Shown here piece after piece: positions 7,155 through 16,700 of a stretch of DNA of 64,000 bases. The notes under the pieces were generated by a model. It saw only the letters and a program-made list of their open reading frames with translations, did not search any database and was not told the DNA's origin. Position numbers and translations under genes: made by a program. The stretch's first letter is position 1. The number at the start of each line of letters is the position of its first letter. The stretch is from contig DAORMJ010000011.1 in the NCBI GenBank assembly GCA_035440445.1, positions 1 to 64,000 on the forward strand, given 5' to 3'. Source of the DNA: Ga0077548 sp035440445. Its GTDB lineage: Bacteria > Pseudomonadota > Alphaproteobacteria > Rhizobiales > Xanthobacteraceae.

Positions 7155-8672
7155 ATGACGGACGATTTGAACGCGCTCCCTCCCGGCGCGTCGATCGCGG
7201 GATATCAGATCATTCGCACGCTGGGCGCGGGCGGCTTCGGCATTACTTATGAGGCTGAAAGCCCGTTTACCGGCAAGCGCGTTGCGATCAAGGAATTCTT
7301 CCCGCGCGGCATTGCCTCGCGCGGGGAAGGCACGCGCCTCGTTTATGCGCCGAAGGACGAGGAGATCGTAGAATGGGCGCTGCGCCGCTTCGAGACATCC
7401 ACGCTCGACCAGTGCCGCCTCAAGCACCCGAACATCGTCGACGTCGTTCACTACGTGAAGGACAACGGCACCGGCTACATGATCATGGAATATGTCGAGG
7501 GCGAAACCCTCGAACACTGGCTGCGCGCGCGGGGAGACGAGCCCACGCCGGAGGAGTTGCAGCCGCTGCTCGCGCCGGTTTTGTCCGCGCTCGAATACCT
7601 GCACGGCGCGAACATGATCCATCGCGACATCGCGCCCGATAACATCATGGTGCGGCCCGACGGCACGCCGATGATCATCGATTTCGGCGCGGTGAAGCTG
7701 ATCCAGCACGAGACGCAGTTGCGTTCCGAAGCCGGACGTTCGTTTGCCGTGATGAAGCAGTTCTATTCGCCGGCGGAGCAGATTCAGGAAGACGGCGAGA
7801 TCGATCATCGCGCGGATATTTACTCCTTCGGCGCGGTGCTTTATCGCGCGCTTGCCGGCCAGCCGCCCGCAAGTGCGGAGGCCCGCATGCAGAAGATCGC
7901 GCTGGCAAAGACCGATCCCTATGTGCCGCTCGGCGATTATGTGCCGGAGCTTGCGCCGGAATTTTCCGATGCGGTCGATCGCGCGCTTGCCTTCGATGCG
8001 CGGGACCGCCAGCCGCATGTCGACGAACTGCGCTACGAACTTGGCTGGTCGGAAGATGCTGACGCGACGGCCGCCACTTTGCCACGCGCGCTCCGCCGCG
8101 AAGCCGATCCCGCGCCGCGCCGCTCGCGCCTGCCATGGATTTTGCCGCTGATCGGAATCGCCGCGGTGGCAATCGGTGTCGCCTACAGCAATGGCTTGAT
8201 CTCGCTACCGACCTTCGGCGGCAACGTCGCGCAGCAGGAGACGCCCGCCCCGAAGCTCGACGACGCGAAAGAAGTTCCCGAGATGCAGGTGAAAACCGAG
8301 CCGGACGGCAGCGCGCAGCAGCAACCGCAGGCGACGCAGGGGATCTATCCGAAGCGCTATCGCGGCGAGGTCGGAATCTATCGTATGGCCGAGACCAATC
8401 CGGCAGAGCCGCTGATCGGCTGCGACATCGGCCGGACCTCCGCCTTCAGCATCGAGATCGACGGCAGTGCGATGCACATCTCCCACGGCGGTAACACCTA
8501 CGTCACCGAGATTGCCGCGGACGGAACCTTCAATTTTGAGAGCGGGCTGTTCTCCCGCAAGATGCAATATAGCGGCAAAATCACGCCGGAAGCGCTCGCC
8601 GGAGACTATGTTGCGACCAGCGCCCGCGGTTCCTGTTACGGAAAATTGTCGGCAAGACCTGTTGCCGGCTAA
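7155..8672 (+). CDS. Membrane-anchored serine/threonine protein kinase
   Basis: The 505-residue product has an N-terminal kinase domain (about residues 15-275): glycine loop LGAGGFGITYEA, Lys in VAIKEFF, catalytic loop HRDIAPDN (about 155) and DFGAVK (about 176). One transmembrane helix follows (about 325-346, PWILPLIGIAAVAIGVAY), and then a periplasmic domain of about 150 residues with a GCDIGRTSAF segment. The catalytic-loop Lys of the usual HRDLKPxN is Ala. The start at 7155 (MTDDLNALP) was chosen over an in-frame start at 7128 by comparison with the next kinase. The two kinase domains are near-identical over long stretches, so they are recent paralogues with different sensor domains. Confidence 0.92.
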   Translation: MTDDLNALPPGASIAGYQIIRTLGAGGFGITYEAESPFTGKRVAIKEFFPRGIASRGEGTRLVYAPKDEEIVEWALRRFETSTLDQCRLKHPNIVDVVHYVKDNGTGYMIMEYVEGETLEHWLRARGDEPTPEELQPLLAPVLSALEYLHGANMIHRDIAPDNIMVRPDGTPMIIDFGAVKLIQHETQLRSEAGRSFAVMKQFYSPAEQIQEDGEIDHRADIYSFGAVLYRALAGQPPASAEARMQKIALAKTDPYVPLGDYVPELAPEFSDAVDRALAFDARDRQPHVDELRYELGWSEDADATAATLPRALRREADPAPRRSRLPWILPLIGIAAVAIGVAYSNGLISLPTFGGNVAQQETPAPKLDDAKEVPEMQVKTEPDGSAQQQPQATQGIYPKRYRGEVGIYRMAETNPAEPLIGCDIGRTSAFSIEIDGSAMHISHGGNTYVTEIAADGTFNFESGLFSRKMQYSGKITPEALAGDYVATSARGSCYGKLSARPVAG

Positions 8673-8750
8673 TCCGTTCGCGCTCCCGTGATAAGAGTTG
8701 CTCGCTTCGCGAGCGGACAGGGCCACGCCCTGCTGCTAGTATTTCTACGT

Positions 8751-8771
8751 GGATCACCTGTCCGGTGATCC
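8751..8771. promoter_or_regulatory. Perfect inverted repeat upstream of the second kinase
   Basis: GGATCACC-TGTCC-GGTGATCC lies 15 bases before the start codon of the second kinase. It could be an operator or a leader hairpin close to the ribosome binding site. No known motif was matched. Confidence 0.4.
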
Positions 8772-8786
8772 GTTCGGGGCACGGCG

Positions 8787-10670
8787 ATGGCTGTCCAGCA
8801 GGATCCAAATGCGCTGAAAACCGGCTCGACCATCGCCGGTTACGAGATTTTGCGCGTGATCGGCTCCGGCGGCTTTGGCATCACCTATGAAGCTGCGAGC
8901 CGCGTCACCGGCAAGCACGTCGCGATCAAGGAGTTCTTTCCGCGCGGCATTGCCTCGCGCGAGGAAAGCACGCGCATCGTTTTCGCCTCGCGCGATCAGG
9001 ACATGGTGGAATGGGCGCTCCGGCGCTTCGAGACCTCCACCACCGAACAGTGCCGGCTGAAGCATCCGAACATCGTCGATGTCATTCATTACGTGAAGGA
9101 CAACGACACCGGCTACATGATCATGGAATATGTCGAGGGCAAAACCCTCGAGCACTGGCTGCGCGAGCGCGAGGACAAGCCTTCCGTCGAGGAAGTCCGC
9201 GCGATCATGATGCCGATTTTCGATGCGCTCGAATATCTCCATGCGCAGAGCTTCATCCATCGCGACATCGCGCCGGACAACATCATCATCCGCCCGGATG
9301 GCACGCCGAAGATCATCGACTTCGGCGCGATCAAGCTGATCGAGCACGAGACGCAGATCCGCTCGAGCACCAACCGGTCCTTTGCGATCTCGAAGCAGTT
9401 TTATTCGCCGCCCGAGCAGGTGCGCGACAATTCCGGCAAGCTGGACGCGCGCGCGGACGTTTACGCGACTGCCGCCACGATCTATCGCGCGCTCGGGGGC
9501 AGGCCGCCGGTTTCCGCCGAGGAGCGCACGCAGCAGATCGCGTTCGGCAACGGCGATCCGAAACAGCCGCTTTCGAGCATCGCTCCAAATCTTCCGGCCG
9601 ATTTCGCCACTGCGATCGATCAGGCGCTCGCCTTCAACATGCGCGAGCGCACGGCTTCCATCCAGGCGCTGCGAGAGGCGTTGGGCTGGACCGACGCGAA
9701 GTCTTCGTCGGCGACTGTTGCGATCGCGCGAGATGCTTCAACCACGCCGGCGTTTGCGACCACGCCAAATTCTGCGCCGCCGCCTGCAACGGCACTTACG
9801 CCGAAACGGCCTTCGGTCTGGCGCTGGGTGGCGCCCGTCATTGTCGCGGCGACCCTTGTGGGAGCCGTGGTTCTGATCGGCGGCAACGCGCTCAATCTAT
9901 TCGGGCGTGGCCCCGCATTGATCGTGCAGGCGCCCCCGCCGGTGCTGACGCGCCAGCCGGCACCGGCCGAGCAACCGCCACCCGCACCGCAAACGCAGTT
10001 ACCGCAGACGACGGCTCCACAGACCACCGCTCCCGCGACCCCGCCAGCCCCGGCAGAGGCGCCGCCTGTCATTGCTGCGAAAAAAGAGTTGCCGCCGCCC
10101 GATCCGCAGGCGGAAGCGCGGCGGGATTTTGAACTCACGCAGAAGATCGATACGCGTGTAGCCTATGAAGAGTTTCTGCGGCGGCATCCCGACGGGTATC
10201 ACGCGCAGCTCGCCCGCGCGCAGCTGCGCCGCATCGGCGATACCGAAACGCGCGAACTCACGGTTAGTCTCAATGGCGAACTGCGCCGTCTTGGCTGCGG
10301 CGTGATTGGAAACGATAGCGTCTGGGGCGACGATTCGAAGAAAGCGCTGACTGCTTTCAACCAGCATGCGGCCACCAAGTTCGATATCGACGTGCCGAAG
10401 ACCGACGCGCTGGAAGCGCTGCGGTCGAAAGCCTCGCGCGTCTGTCCGGTGGTTTGCGGTCCGGGCCAGATCGCACAGGGCGACTATTGCATCGCTGCCT
10501 GCGCGCCCGGCCTCGTGCGAGCGCCGAACGGTGCCTGCGCGCGGCCGCAGGTGCAGCAGCCGGTTGTGCGCCAGCCGCCTCCCGCCGCGCAGAAGCGGAA
10601 ACTCGTCTGCCGCTGGGGCGATTTCAACAAAGGCGAGCAGCCGCACCGCCAAGTTTGCGAAGTAAAATAG
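8787..10670 (+). CDS. Membrane-anchored serine/threonine protein kinase with Cys-containing C-terminal module
   Basis: The 627-residue product has a kinase domain (about residues 15-280) with GSGGFGITYEA, VAIKEFF, HRDIAPDN and DFGAIK. An Ala/Pro-rich linker and one transmembrane helix follow (about 347-369), then a Pro/Gln-rich stalk and a terminal module (about 435-600). That module carries DPQAEARRDFELTQKIDT, RHPDGYHAQLARAQL, a GCG...WGDD segment and VCPVVCGPGQIAQGDYC. The same module ends the first gene in the window. The RRLGCG...WGDD...ALTAFNQH spacing is reminiscent of a peptidoglycan-binding-like helical fold, but this is only a suggestion. The catalytic loop again has Ala in place of Lys. 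Confidence 0.92.
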   Translation: MAVQQDPNALKTGSTIAGYEILRVIGSGGFGITYEAASRVTGKHVAIKEFFPRGIASREESTRIVFASRDQDMVEWALRRFETSTTEQCRLKHPNIVDVIHYVKDNDTGYMIMEYVEGKTLEHWLREREDKPSVEEVRAIMMPIFDALEYLHAQSFIHRDIAPDNIIIRPDGTPKIIDFGAIKLIEHETQIRSSTNRSFAISKQFYSPPEQVRDNSGKLDARADVYATAATIYRALGGRPPVSAEERTQQIAFGNGDPKQPLSSIAPNLPADFATAIDQALAFNMRERTASIQALREALGWTDAKSSSATVAIARDASTTPAFATTPNSAPPPATALTPKRPSVWRWVAPVIVAATLVGAVVLIGGNALNLFGRGPALIVQAPPPVLTRQPAPAEQPPPAPQTQLPQTTAPQTTAPATPPAPAEAPPVIAAKKELPPPDPQAEARRDFELTQKIDTRVAYEEFLRRHPDGYHAQLARAQLRRIGDTETRELTVSLNGELRRLGCGVIGNDSVWGDDSKKALTAFNQHAATKFDIDVPKTDALEALRSKASRVCPVVCGPGQIAQGDYCIAACAPGLVRAPNGACARPQVQQPVVRQPPPAAQKRKLVCRWGDFNKGEQPHRQVCEVK

Positions 10671-11432
10671 TCAGCCGGGCAGGAATGCGATGGTCGTGCG
10701 GTCCACGACCGGCAGCACCGGCGCGCCGTATAGCGTCTCGAGATTTTCGCGCGTCAGCACGCGGGCGGTCTCGCCTTCAGCAACGATCCTGCCATCGCGC
10801 AACAGGCAGGCGCGATGCGCGGCACGAAGCGCGTGGTTCGGATCATGCGTGGTGAAGAGCACGCCGAGTCCCGATTTTGCGAGCAGTTCGATCTCGTTCA
10901 GCACTTTTCCCTGATTGCCGAAATCGAGTGCCGCCGTCGGCTCGTCGAGCACCACGAAGCGCGGCTCTTGCGCGAGCGCGCGGGCAAGCAATACGAGTTG
11001 CCGCTCGCCGCCGGAAATTTCGGTGTAAGGACGCTGTGCCAGATGTGAAATGCCAAGCCGCGTGAGCATGTCGGATGCAACAGCGACATCATGCGCACTT
11101 GGTCGCGCGAACAGCGAGCCATGCGCAGTGCGGCCCATCAGCACCACGGTTTCGACCGAGAAGGCGAAAGTACCGGTATGGACCTGCGGCACGTAGGCGA
11201 TGACGCGCGCGCGTTCGCGCACCGAGAAGGCCGAAAGCGGCTTGCCATTCAGCGTCACGTTTCCGGCGCGCGGCGGCAGGAGGCCAAGCAGCGTTTTCAG
11301 TAGTGTGGTCTTGCCGCCGCCGTTTGGACCGAGCAGCGCCAGCGCTTCGCCTTCCTTCACGTCGATCGCAATGCCGCTGCCGACCAGCCGGTCGCGATAG
11401 CCGATGGCCAGTGCGCTGCCCGAGATCGTCAT
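10671..11432 (-). CDS. FecE/BtuD-type ABC transporter ATP-binding protein
   Basis: The 253-residue ATPase has Walker A GPNGGGKTT, Q-loop VPQVHTG, signature ISGGERQ, Walker B FVVLDEP and the H-loop His in TTHDPNHAL. It has the length of cytoplasmic subunits for siderophore, haem, cobalamin or molybdate importers that pair with FecCD permeases. Its start overlaps the permease stop by 4 bases, so the two are translationally coupled. Its stop abuts the stop of the convergent kinase gene with no spacer. Confidence 0.93.
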   Translation of the reverse strand: MTISGSALAIGYRDRLVGSGIAIDVKEGEALALLGPNGGGKTTLLKTLLGLLPPRAGNVTLNGKPLSAFSVRERARVIAYVPQVHTGTFAFSVETVVLMGRTAHGSLFARPSAHDVAVASDMLTRLGISHLAQRPYTEISGGERQLVLLARALAQEPRFVVLDEPTAALDFGNQGKVLNEIELLAKSGLGVLFTTHDPNHALRAAHRACLLRDGRIVAEGETARVLTRENLETLYGAPVLPVVDRTTIAFLPG

Positions 11433-12442
11433 GACCAGCTCTTTTGCATACTGGCGAGCAACCAGATGAAAAACGGAGTGCCGGCAAAGGCGGTGAGCAC
11501 GCCGAGCGGAATTTCGATCGGCGCCGCGGTGCGTGCGATGGTGTCGATGACGAGCAGAAAGCTGCCGCCGAGAAGCGCCGCGACAGGGAGGAGTTTTGCG
11601 AAGTCGGGTCCAGTCAACGACCGTGCAATGTGCGGCACCACGAGTCCAATCCAGCCGATGATGCCCGCAGCCGCCACACTCGCCGACGTCACGAGAGTTG
11701 CCGCGGCGACGATTGCAATCCGCATCGGGCCGGTAGCAACCCCGAGCGCGCGGGCTTCTTCCTCTGGCAGCGACATCACGTTCATGCGGTGGCGCAAGAG
11801 AATAAGTATGCAGGTGCCTGCGGCGACCAGCCAGAACAGCGAAACGAGATCGGAGGCGCTCGTCGCCGCGAGGCTGCCGAGCAGCCAGAAGGTGATTGCG
11901 GGAAGCTGGTTATAGGGATCGGCGAGATACTTGATGAGCCCGACGCCGGAGCCCAAGAGCGCGCCGATCACGACCCCCGCAAGCACGAGTACGAGGATCG
12001 GGTCGCGTGTGCGCATTGCCGAGCCGACCGCATAGACTGCGCCAACCGCGACCAGCCCGCCGAGAAACGCGAAAGCCTGAATAGCGATCACCCCAAGCGA
12101 GAAGAAGATCCCGAGCACTGCGCCGAGCGCCGCGCCCGAAGACGCGCCGAGAATATCGGGCGATACCAGCGGATTGCGAAACAATCCCTGAAACGCGGCA
12201 CCCGCAACACTGAGTGCCGCGCCGACGAGGAAGGCCGCGACCACACGGGGTCCGCGTACCTGCAGCACCACGGCTTCTGTCGCCGGTGAAAGACCGGACG
12301 GCGTGCCGGACAGTTTCGAGTACAACACGGTGAACACATCGCCGAGCGAAACCGGAAAGCGCCCGACCAGAAACGCAATGGCAAAGCCCGCGGCGAGCAG
12401 GCAGAGCGAAATCGCAAGACCCGGTATCGCGGATTTTGTCAT
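11429..12442 (-). CDS. FecCD-family ABC transporter permease
   Basis: The 337-residue polytopic membrane protein has the FecCD/BtuC signature elements: LxGAALSVAGAAFQGLFRNPL around residues 70-95, GxxxGAxLG repeats in the middle, and GIIGWIGLVVPHIAR around 255-270. About nine to ten hydrophobic segments are visible. It is the inner-membrane channel of the importer whose binding protein is at 12648-13688. A dispersed repeat separates it from that gene. Confidence 0.93.
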   Translation of the reverse strand: MTKSAIPGLAISLCLLAAGFAIAFLVGRFPVSLGDVFTVLYSKLSGTPSGLSPATEAVVLQVRGPRVVAAFLVGAALSVAGAAFQGLFRNPLVSPDILGASSGAALGAVLGIFFSLGVIAIQAFAFLGGLVAVGAVYAVGSAMRTRDPILVLVLAGVVIGALLGSGVGLIKYLADPYNQLPAITFWLLGSLAATSASDLVSLFWLVAAGTCILILLRHRMNVMSLPEEEARALGVATGPMRIAIVAAATLVTSASVAAAGIIGWIGLVVPHIARSLTGPDFAKLLPVAALLGGSFLLVIDTIARTAAPIEIPLGVLTAFAGTPFFIWLLASMQKSWS

Positions 12443-12512
12443 GACCCGAATGGCCGCCTCATGGTTTGAGACGCCGTGATGGTTGGAACGGGCAACGGCA
12501 TAACAATGATCT

Positions 12513-12612
12513 GTCGTCCCGGCGGAGCAAAGCGAGAGCCGGGATCCATAACCACCCGCCTCGCGATTCTCGAACGCCGGTGGTTATGGGTCCCCGCCTT
12601 CGCGGGGACGAC
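12513..12612. repeat. Dispersed palindromic repeat, copy 4, inside the FecBCD-type operon
   Basis: The left arm GTCGTCCCGGCGGAGC...GCCGGGATCCATAACC and the right arm GGTGGTTATGGGTCCCCGCC...GGGGACGAC enclose the element. It lies between the binding-protein and permease genes and could act as an mRNA hairpin that stabilises the upstream message. Confidence 0.85.
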
Positions 12613-12647
12613 ACCATTGAAACGAAGGCTAACGAAACTCACGTTTC

Positions 12648-13688
12648 TCATCCCCGCCCCGAAAAGAGCCGCGCAAGCTGCGCGTCCGAGAGATCGACGT
12701 GGTAGAAGCGCTTGTAGAAGTCGCGCGTGATTTCGTTGAGGTCTTCGGGGAAGCGGTCGGGATAGAGAATTTTCCCGAGCCAGCGAATGCCGATCAGCCG
12801 GTTGACCGAAGGCGGAAAGTCGATCCAGCCGAAGGGCAGCCGCGGCGAGAGATAGACGCGCTTCTTCTGCACCGCCTGCAGCGCCGACCAGCCGGGCTCG
12901 CGATAGATGTTCTCCGCGAAAGCCGGTTCGATGGTGAAGATCGCATCGGGATTCCACGTCAGCACCTGTTCCATGGAGACGTTCGCCATGCCGCCTTTGG
13001 TGCCGCCGGCGGCATTGCGCGCAAGCAGCTCGATGGATTCCACGTTGATCGAACCGCCGAGGCCTGTTTCGAGGCCACGCGTACCGCGTGCGTAATAAAC
13101 CAGCGGACGCTCCGCGAGCGGGATCGTGCCGATGCGCTGCGAGATCGTGAAGAAAACTTCTTCCGCATAAGACGCAAGCATCTCCGCGCGTTCTTCGCGC
13201 CCCGTGAGTTTGCCGAGCAGGCGATAGACGCTTGCCGTCGCGTCGAAGCGGCCGTCGAGCAAAGCGTAGGGAATGCCGGTCTGCTGCTGCACGCGTTCGG
13301 CGAGCGATACGAAGGTCGGCGTGGTCGAACCGACATCGAGAATGAGATCGGGCTTTTGCGCGAGCACCACCTCGAGGTTCGCGGTGTTGCCGCGCCCGGT
13401 GATGCGGCCAAGCTCCGGCAACGCTCCCGCTTGCGGTGTGAGGAATTCGCGCTCGGCGGGCGAGGGCGCGCGGGTCCAGCCAAGCATCAGGTCTGGCGCC
13501 AGCGTATAGAGCAGGATCGCGGCGGGCGGCCCCGCGGGAAAAATGCGCGTGACCTTCTCGGGCGTTTCGATGACGCGGCCGGAAGAGTCCTTTACCTTAG
13601 CGGCATGCGCGAGACGCGGTGCGAATACCGTGGTGCCAAACGCAGTCGCACCAAGGCCGGCAAGAATGGAACGGCGGTCGATCTTCAT
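12648..13688 (-). CDS. Periplasmic binding protein for a FecBCD-type metal, siderophore or oxyanion importer
   Basis: The 346-residue product has a Tat-like signal (MKIDRRSILAGLGATAFG, cleavage near AHA). A class III binding-protein fold follows: GRVIETPEKVTRIF, LxxNLEVVLAQKPDLILD, and a long central helix. The start at 13688 was chosen because it begins the signal peptide; the frame stays open upstream. The ligand cannot be fixed from sequence; iron-siderophore, haem, cobalamin and molybdate systems share this architecture. No TonB-dependent receptor lies in the window. Confidence 0.88.
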   Translation of the reverse strand: MKIDRRSILAGLGATAFGTTVFAPRLAHAAKVKDSSGRVIETPEKVTRIFPAGPPAAILLYTLAPDLMLGWTRAPSPAEREFLTPQAGALPELGRITGRGNTANLEVVLAQKPDLILDVGSTTPTFVSLAERVQQQTGIPYALLDGRFDATASVYRLLGKLTGREERAEMLASYAEEVFFTISQRIGTIPLAERPLVYYARGTRGLETGLGGSINVESIELLARNAAGGTKGGMANVSMEQVLTWNPDAIFTIEPAFAENIYREPGWSALQAVQKKRVYLSPRLPFGWIDFPPSVNRLIGIRWLGKILYPDRFPEDLNEITRDFYKRFYHVDLSDAQLARLFSGRG

Positions 13689-13744
13689 AAAGTCCCTCAC
13701 GGGGAACAGGCTAGCACGGCTACAGCACGATGCGCTGCGATCAA

Positions 13745-16700
13745 TTAGCTGGCCAGCACACGCGTGGAAGGAAACGCAATCTCGACGAGCGTGCCGGAAT
13801 TGACCGTGCTCTTGATCTGGAAGCTCGCGCGGTTGGCTTCGACCAGCGCCTTGGTCAGCGGCAGGCCGAGCCCGGTGCCTTCCTTGGTATCGCGGCCCGA
13901 GGTCGCAAGCTGGCGGAACGGCTCGAGTGCCGCGGTCACTTCTTCTTCCGTCATGCCGACGCCGGTATCGCGCACGCGCATGACGACTTCGCCTTTTTCG
14001 GTGGTCGAGGTCGAAAGGATCACCTGCCCGCCGGGCCGCGTAAACTTCACCGAGTTCGACAACAGGTTCAGCACGATCTGGCGGATCGAGCGCAGGTCCG
14101 CGACCACGGGCGGCAGATGTTCGGCAAGTGCCGTGCGGATGATGATGCGCTCGCGGTTCGCCTGCGGCTGCATGATCGAGATGCACTGTTTCGCGACGTC
14201 GTTGAGATCGACGCTGGTGAAATCGAGTTCGAGCTTGCCCGCTTCGATCTTGGAGAGATCGAGGAGATCGTTGATGAGCGAGATCAGGTGCGCGCCGGAC
14301 TGGTGGATGTCTTTCAGGTAATCTCGATAGCGCTCCGAGCCGATCGGGCCGAACCGCTCCTCGATCATCACTTCCGCGAAGCCTATGATGGCGTTCAAGG
14401 GCGTGCGCATCTCGTGACTGATCTTCGCGAGGAAGTCCGATTTGTGCGAGCTTGCGGTTTCGGCCTGGCGGCGCGCGCTGGTCAGTTCTTCTTCAGCGCG
14501 CTTCCATTGCGTGATGTCACGCAAGACCGCGCAGAACTTCTGGCCGTCGTCGCCGACCTTGCCGAGATTCATGAAGAGCGGAATGAGCCCGCCATTGCGC
14601 TCGCGCCCGACTACTTCGCGGCCGTCGTTGAGGATGCTCGCGACGCCGTTCGAGGCGAGCTTGTCGAGATAATCGACCGCCGCGCGATGGCTTTCGGGTG
14701 CGAACAACATCGTGAAGGACGCGTCCTTCACTTCCGCGAAATCGAAGCTGAAGAGTGCTTCCGCGGATTTGTTCATACCGAGAATTTTGCCGTCGCGGTC
14801 GATGATGAGCACGCCGTCGGTGGCGGTGTCCAGGATCGCCTGCTGATCGCGCGTGGCGGCTTCGGCGGCACGGAGCGAGCGCTCCATGTTCTCGCGCTTC
14901 TCNNNNNNNNNNAACCGGCATTGGCCCGGCGCAGCACATAGACGAGCGCGGCCTTGCCGTACCAGGGCGTTGCGAACAATCGCGTTTCGACCGGGATCGG
15001 CTCCTCGTTCGGCCCGCGCATCGCAAGCGAGCGCGACACGGTGGGATCGGCGTCTTCGGGAAGTTCGGTCGAGAACACGCGATGCAGTCCGCCTGCGCGC
15101 TCCAGCGCCTCGAGGTTCTCGTAACCCGACCAGTCGAGCAGCGCGCGGTTCGCGTAAAGCAGCTTCTCGTCGCGATGCACGGCGATCCCGAGCGGGATAC
15201 GGTCCATCAGCGCGCGTTCGCTGACCCCTGTGAGGTCGGCCGTGGCGGCAAGCACGGGCGCGGGTTCGGCGTCCTGCTCCGGTTGCGTCTCTGCATCCGC
15301 ATCCGCATCGTTGTCGTCGCGCGCGCTTTGCAGGTTCATCGCGCGGTCGAGATCGCGCAGCACGCCCGCGCGGTCGCTTTCGAGCGTGTCCTGCAGCAGC
15401 ACGCGGCCGATCTCGCGGAAGGCGACCTGTTCTTTCGGCGTCAGCGCCTTGCGGTCTTCGTTTTCTTCATGCGGTGCTTCTTCGCGCGGTGCTGCATTGT
15501 TCTCGCTTGCTGATGCGAGCGAGGATGCATGCGTCTCGGCGTCCGGTTCGCTTGCCGGCGCGTGTTCGCTGGTTTCGCTTGGAGCCGCAGTCTCGTTGAT
15601 CGCAGCTTGCGCCGCGGCGCGCAGCGCCTCGAACTCGACAGGCTCGTGTGGGAGCGGAAATTCGTCGTTGGCGGCGGTCTCTTCGGTTTCCGCTTCGTCG
15701 CCCGTTTCGCTCGGCTGTTCGGCAGCGGATACGGGTTCGACATTCTCGGCGGCGTGAAGGGCAGGAGTAATCTCGTCTGCGAGCTGTGTTGCCGGAGTGG
15801 AAGTCTCCACTTCCTGCACAGGCTCATCGTCGCGCGTTGCTTCGGTCTGCGAAGGCAGTCCGTTATTTTCTGCCGCGCTCGCCTCGGTTTCGCGAACGTC
15901 GTCGCGCGAGACCGCTTCTTCATCGGCGGTTTCGGCTGCAACAGCGATGGGCTTCGTCTTTGCGATGAAGGGGATCGCTTCGCGGAAAACACCGAAGCCG
16001 CGATAGCCGAGGAAGTTGCGGTCCCGGTCGAATACCGGGAGCGCCGCAAGATCGACCGGACGCGCGGTCTCGGTGCCTTCCACCGGCCACAGCACCGAAA
16101 CTCCGGACCAGGTATCGCGGCGCTTCACCGCGGCAAGCAGCGCATCGGTATTGGTGATGCCCGCGCGCTCGGCGAGCGTTACCCAGTCTTCGCCGACGCG
16201 GCCCGCCTGCGCCGCGCCGACGCCTTCGGCGAGATCGGCGGAAATATTCGTGAAGCGGCCTTCCGCATCGGCCTGCCAGACGAAGCGCGAGGGCGCGCGC
16301 TTGGTTTGGGGAACGACGGGCTGCGGGGCGGCAGGCATCGCCGCAGCAGCGGGTTCTGCTTCGTGTTGATCGGCTTTGTCGTCTTCAATCTCTTCGGAGA
16401 CGGGGGCCTGCTTCGCGGCTTCGTGCCGCACTTCGTCCGCTTCTGCTTTAGCGGAGTAAGGCTGCTCGCGAGTTTCGCCGTCCGTTGCGTTCGTAAGCGG
16501 CACTTCCTTTGTTTCTTGGATCGCTTCTTCTTCTTCCTGCTCGGGTTCGTTTTCGTGAGCAGTCTTGTCTTCGAGGTCCGCGCCGGTCTTCGCGGCTTCG
16601 CGCGTGTCTTCTTCGCTAGCTGTCGTCAGCGATGCGATCGATGCTTCGGTCTCGGCGTTATTTTGTGAGGGAATGATGGACGCATCTGCGGCCATCGCTG

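Noticed and set aside
15529..16668. A plus-strand open frame within the histidine kinase linker
   Set aside because: It is opposite the acidic Glu/Ala linker, whose codons give Arg/Phe-rich antisense sequence. The sense frame is continuous with flanking PAS domains.
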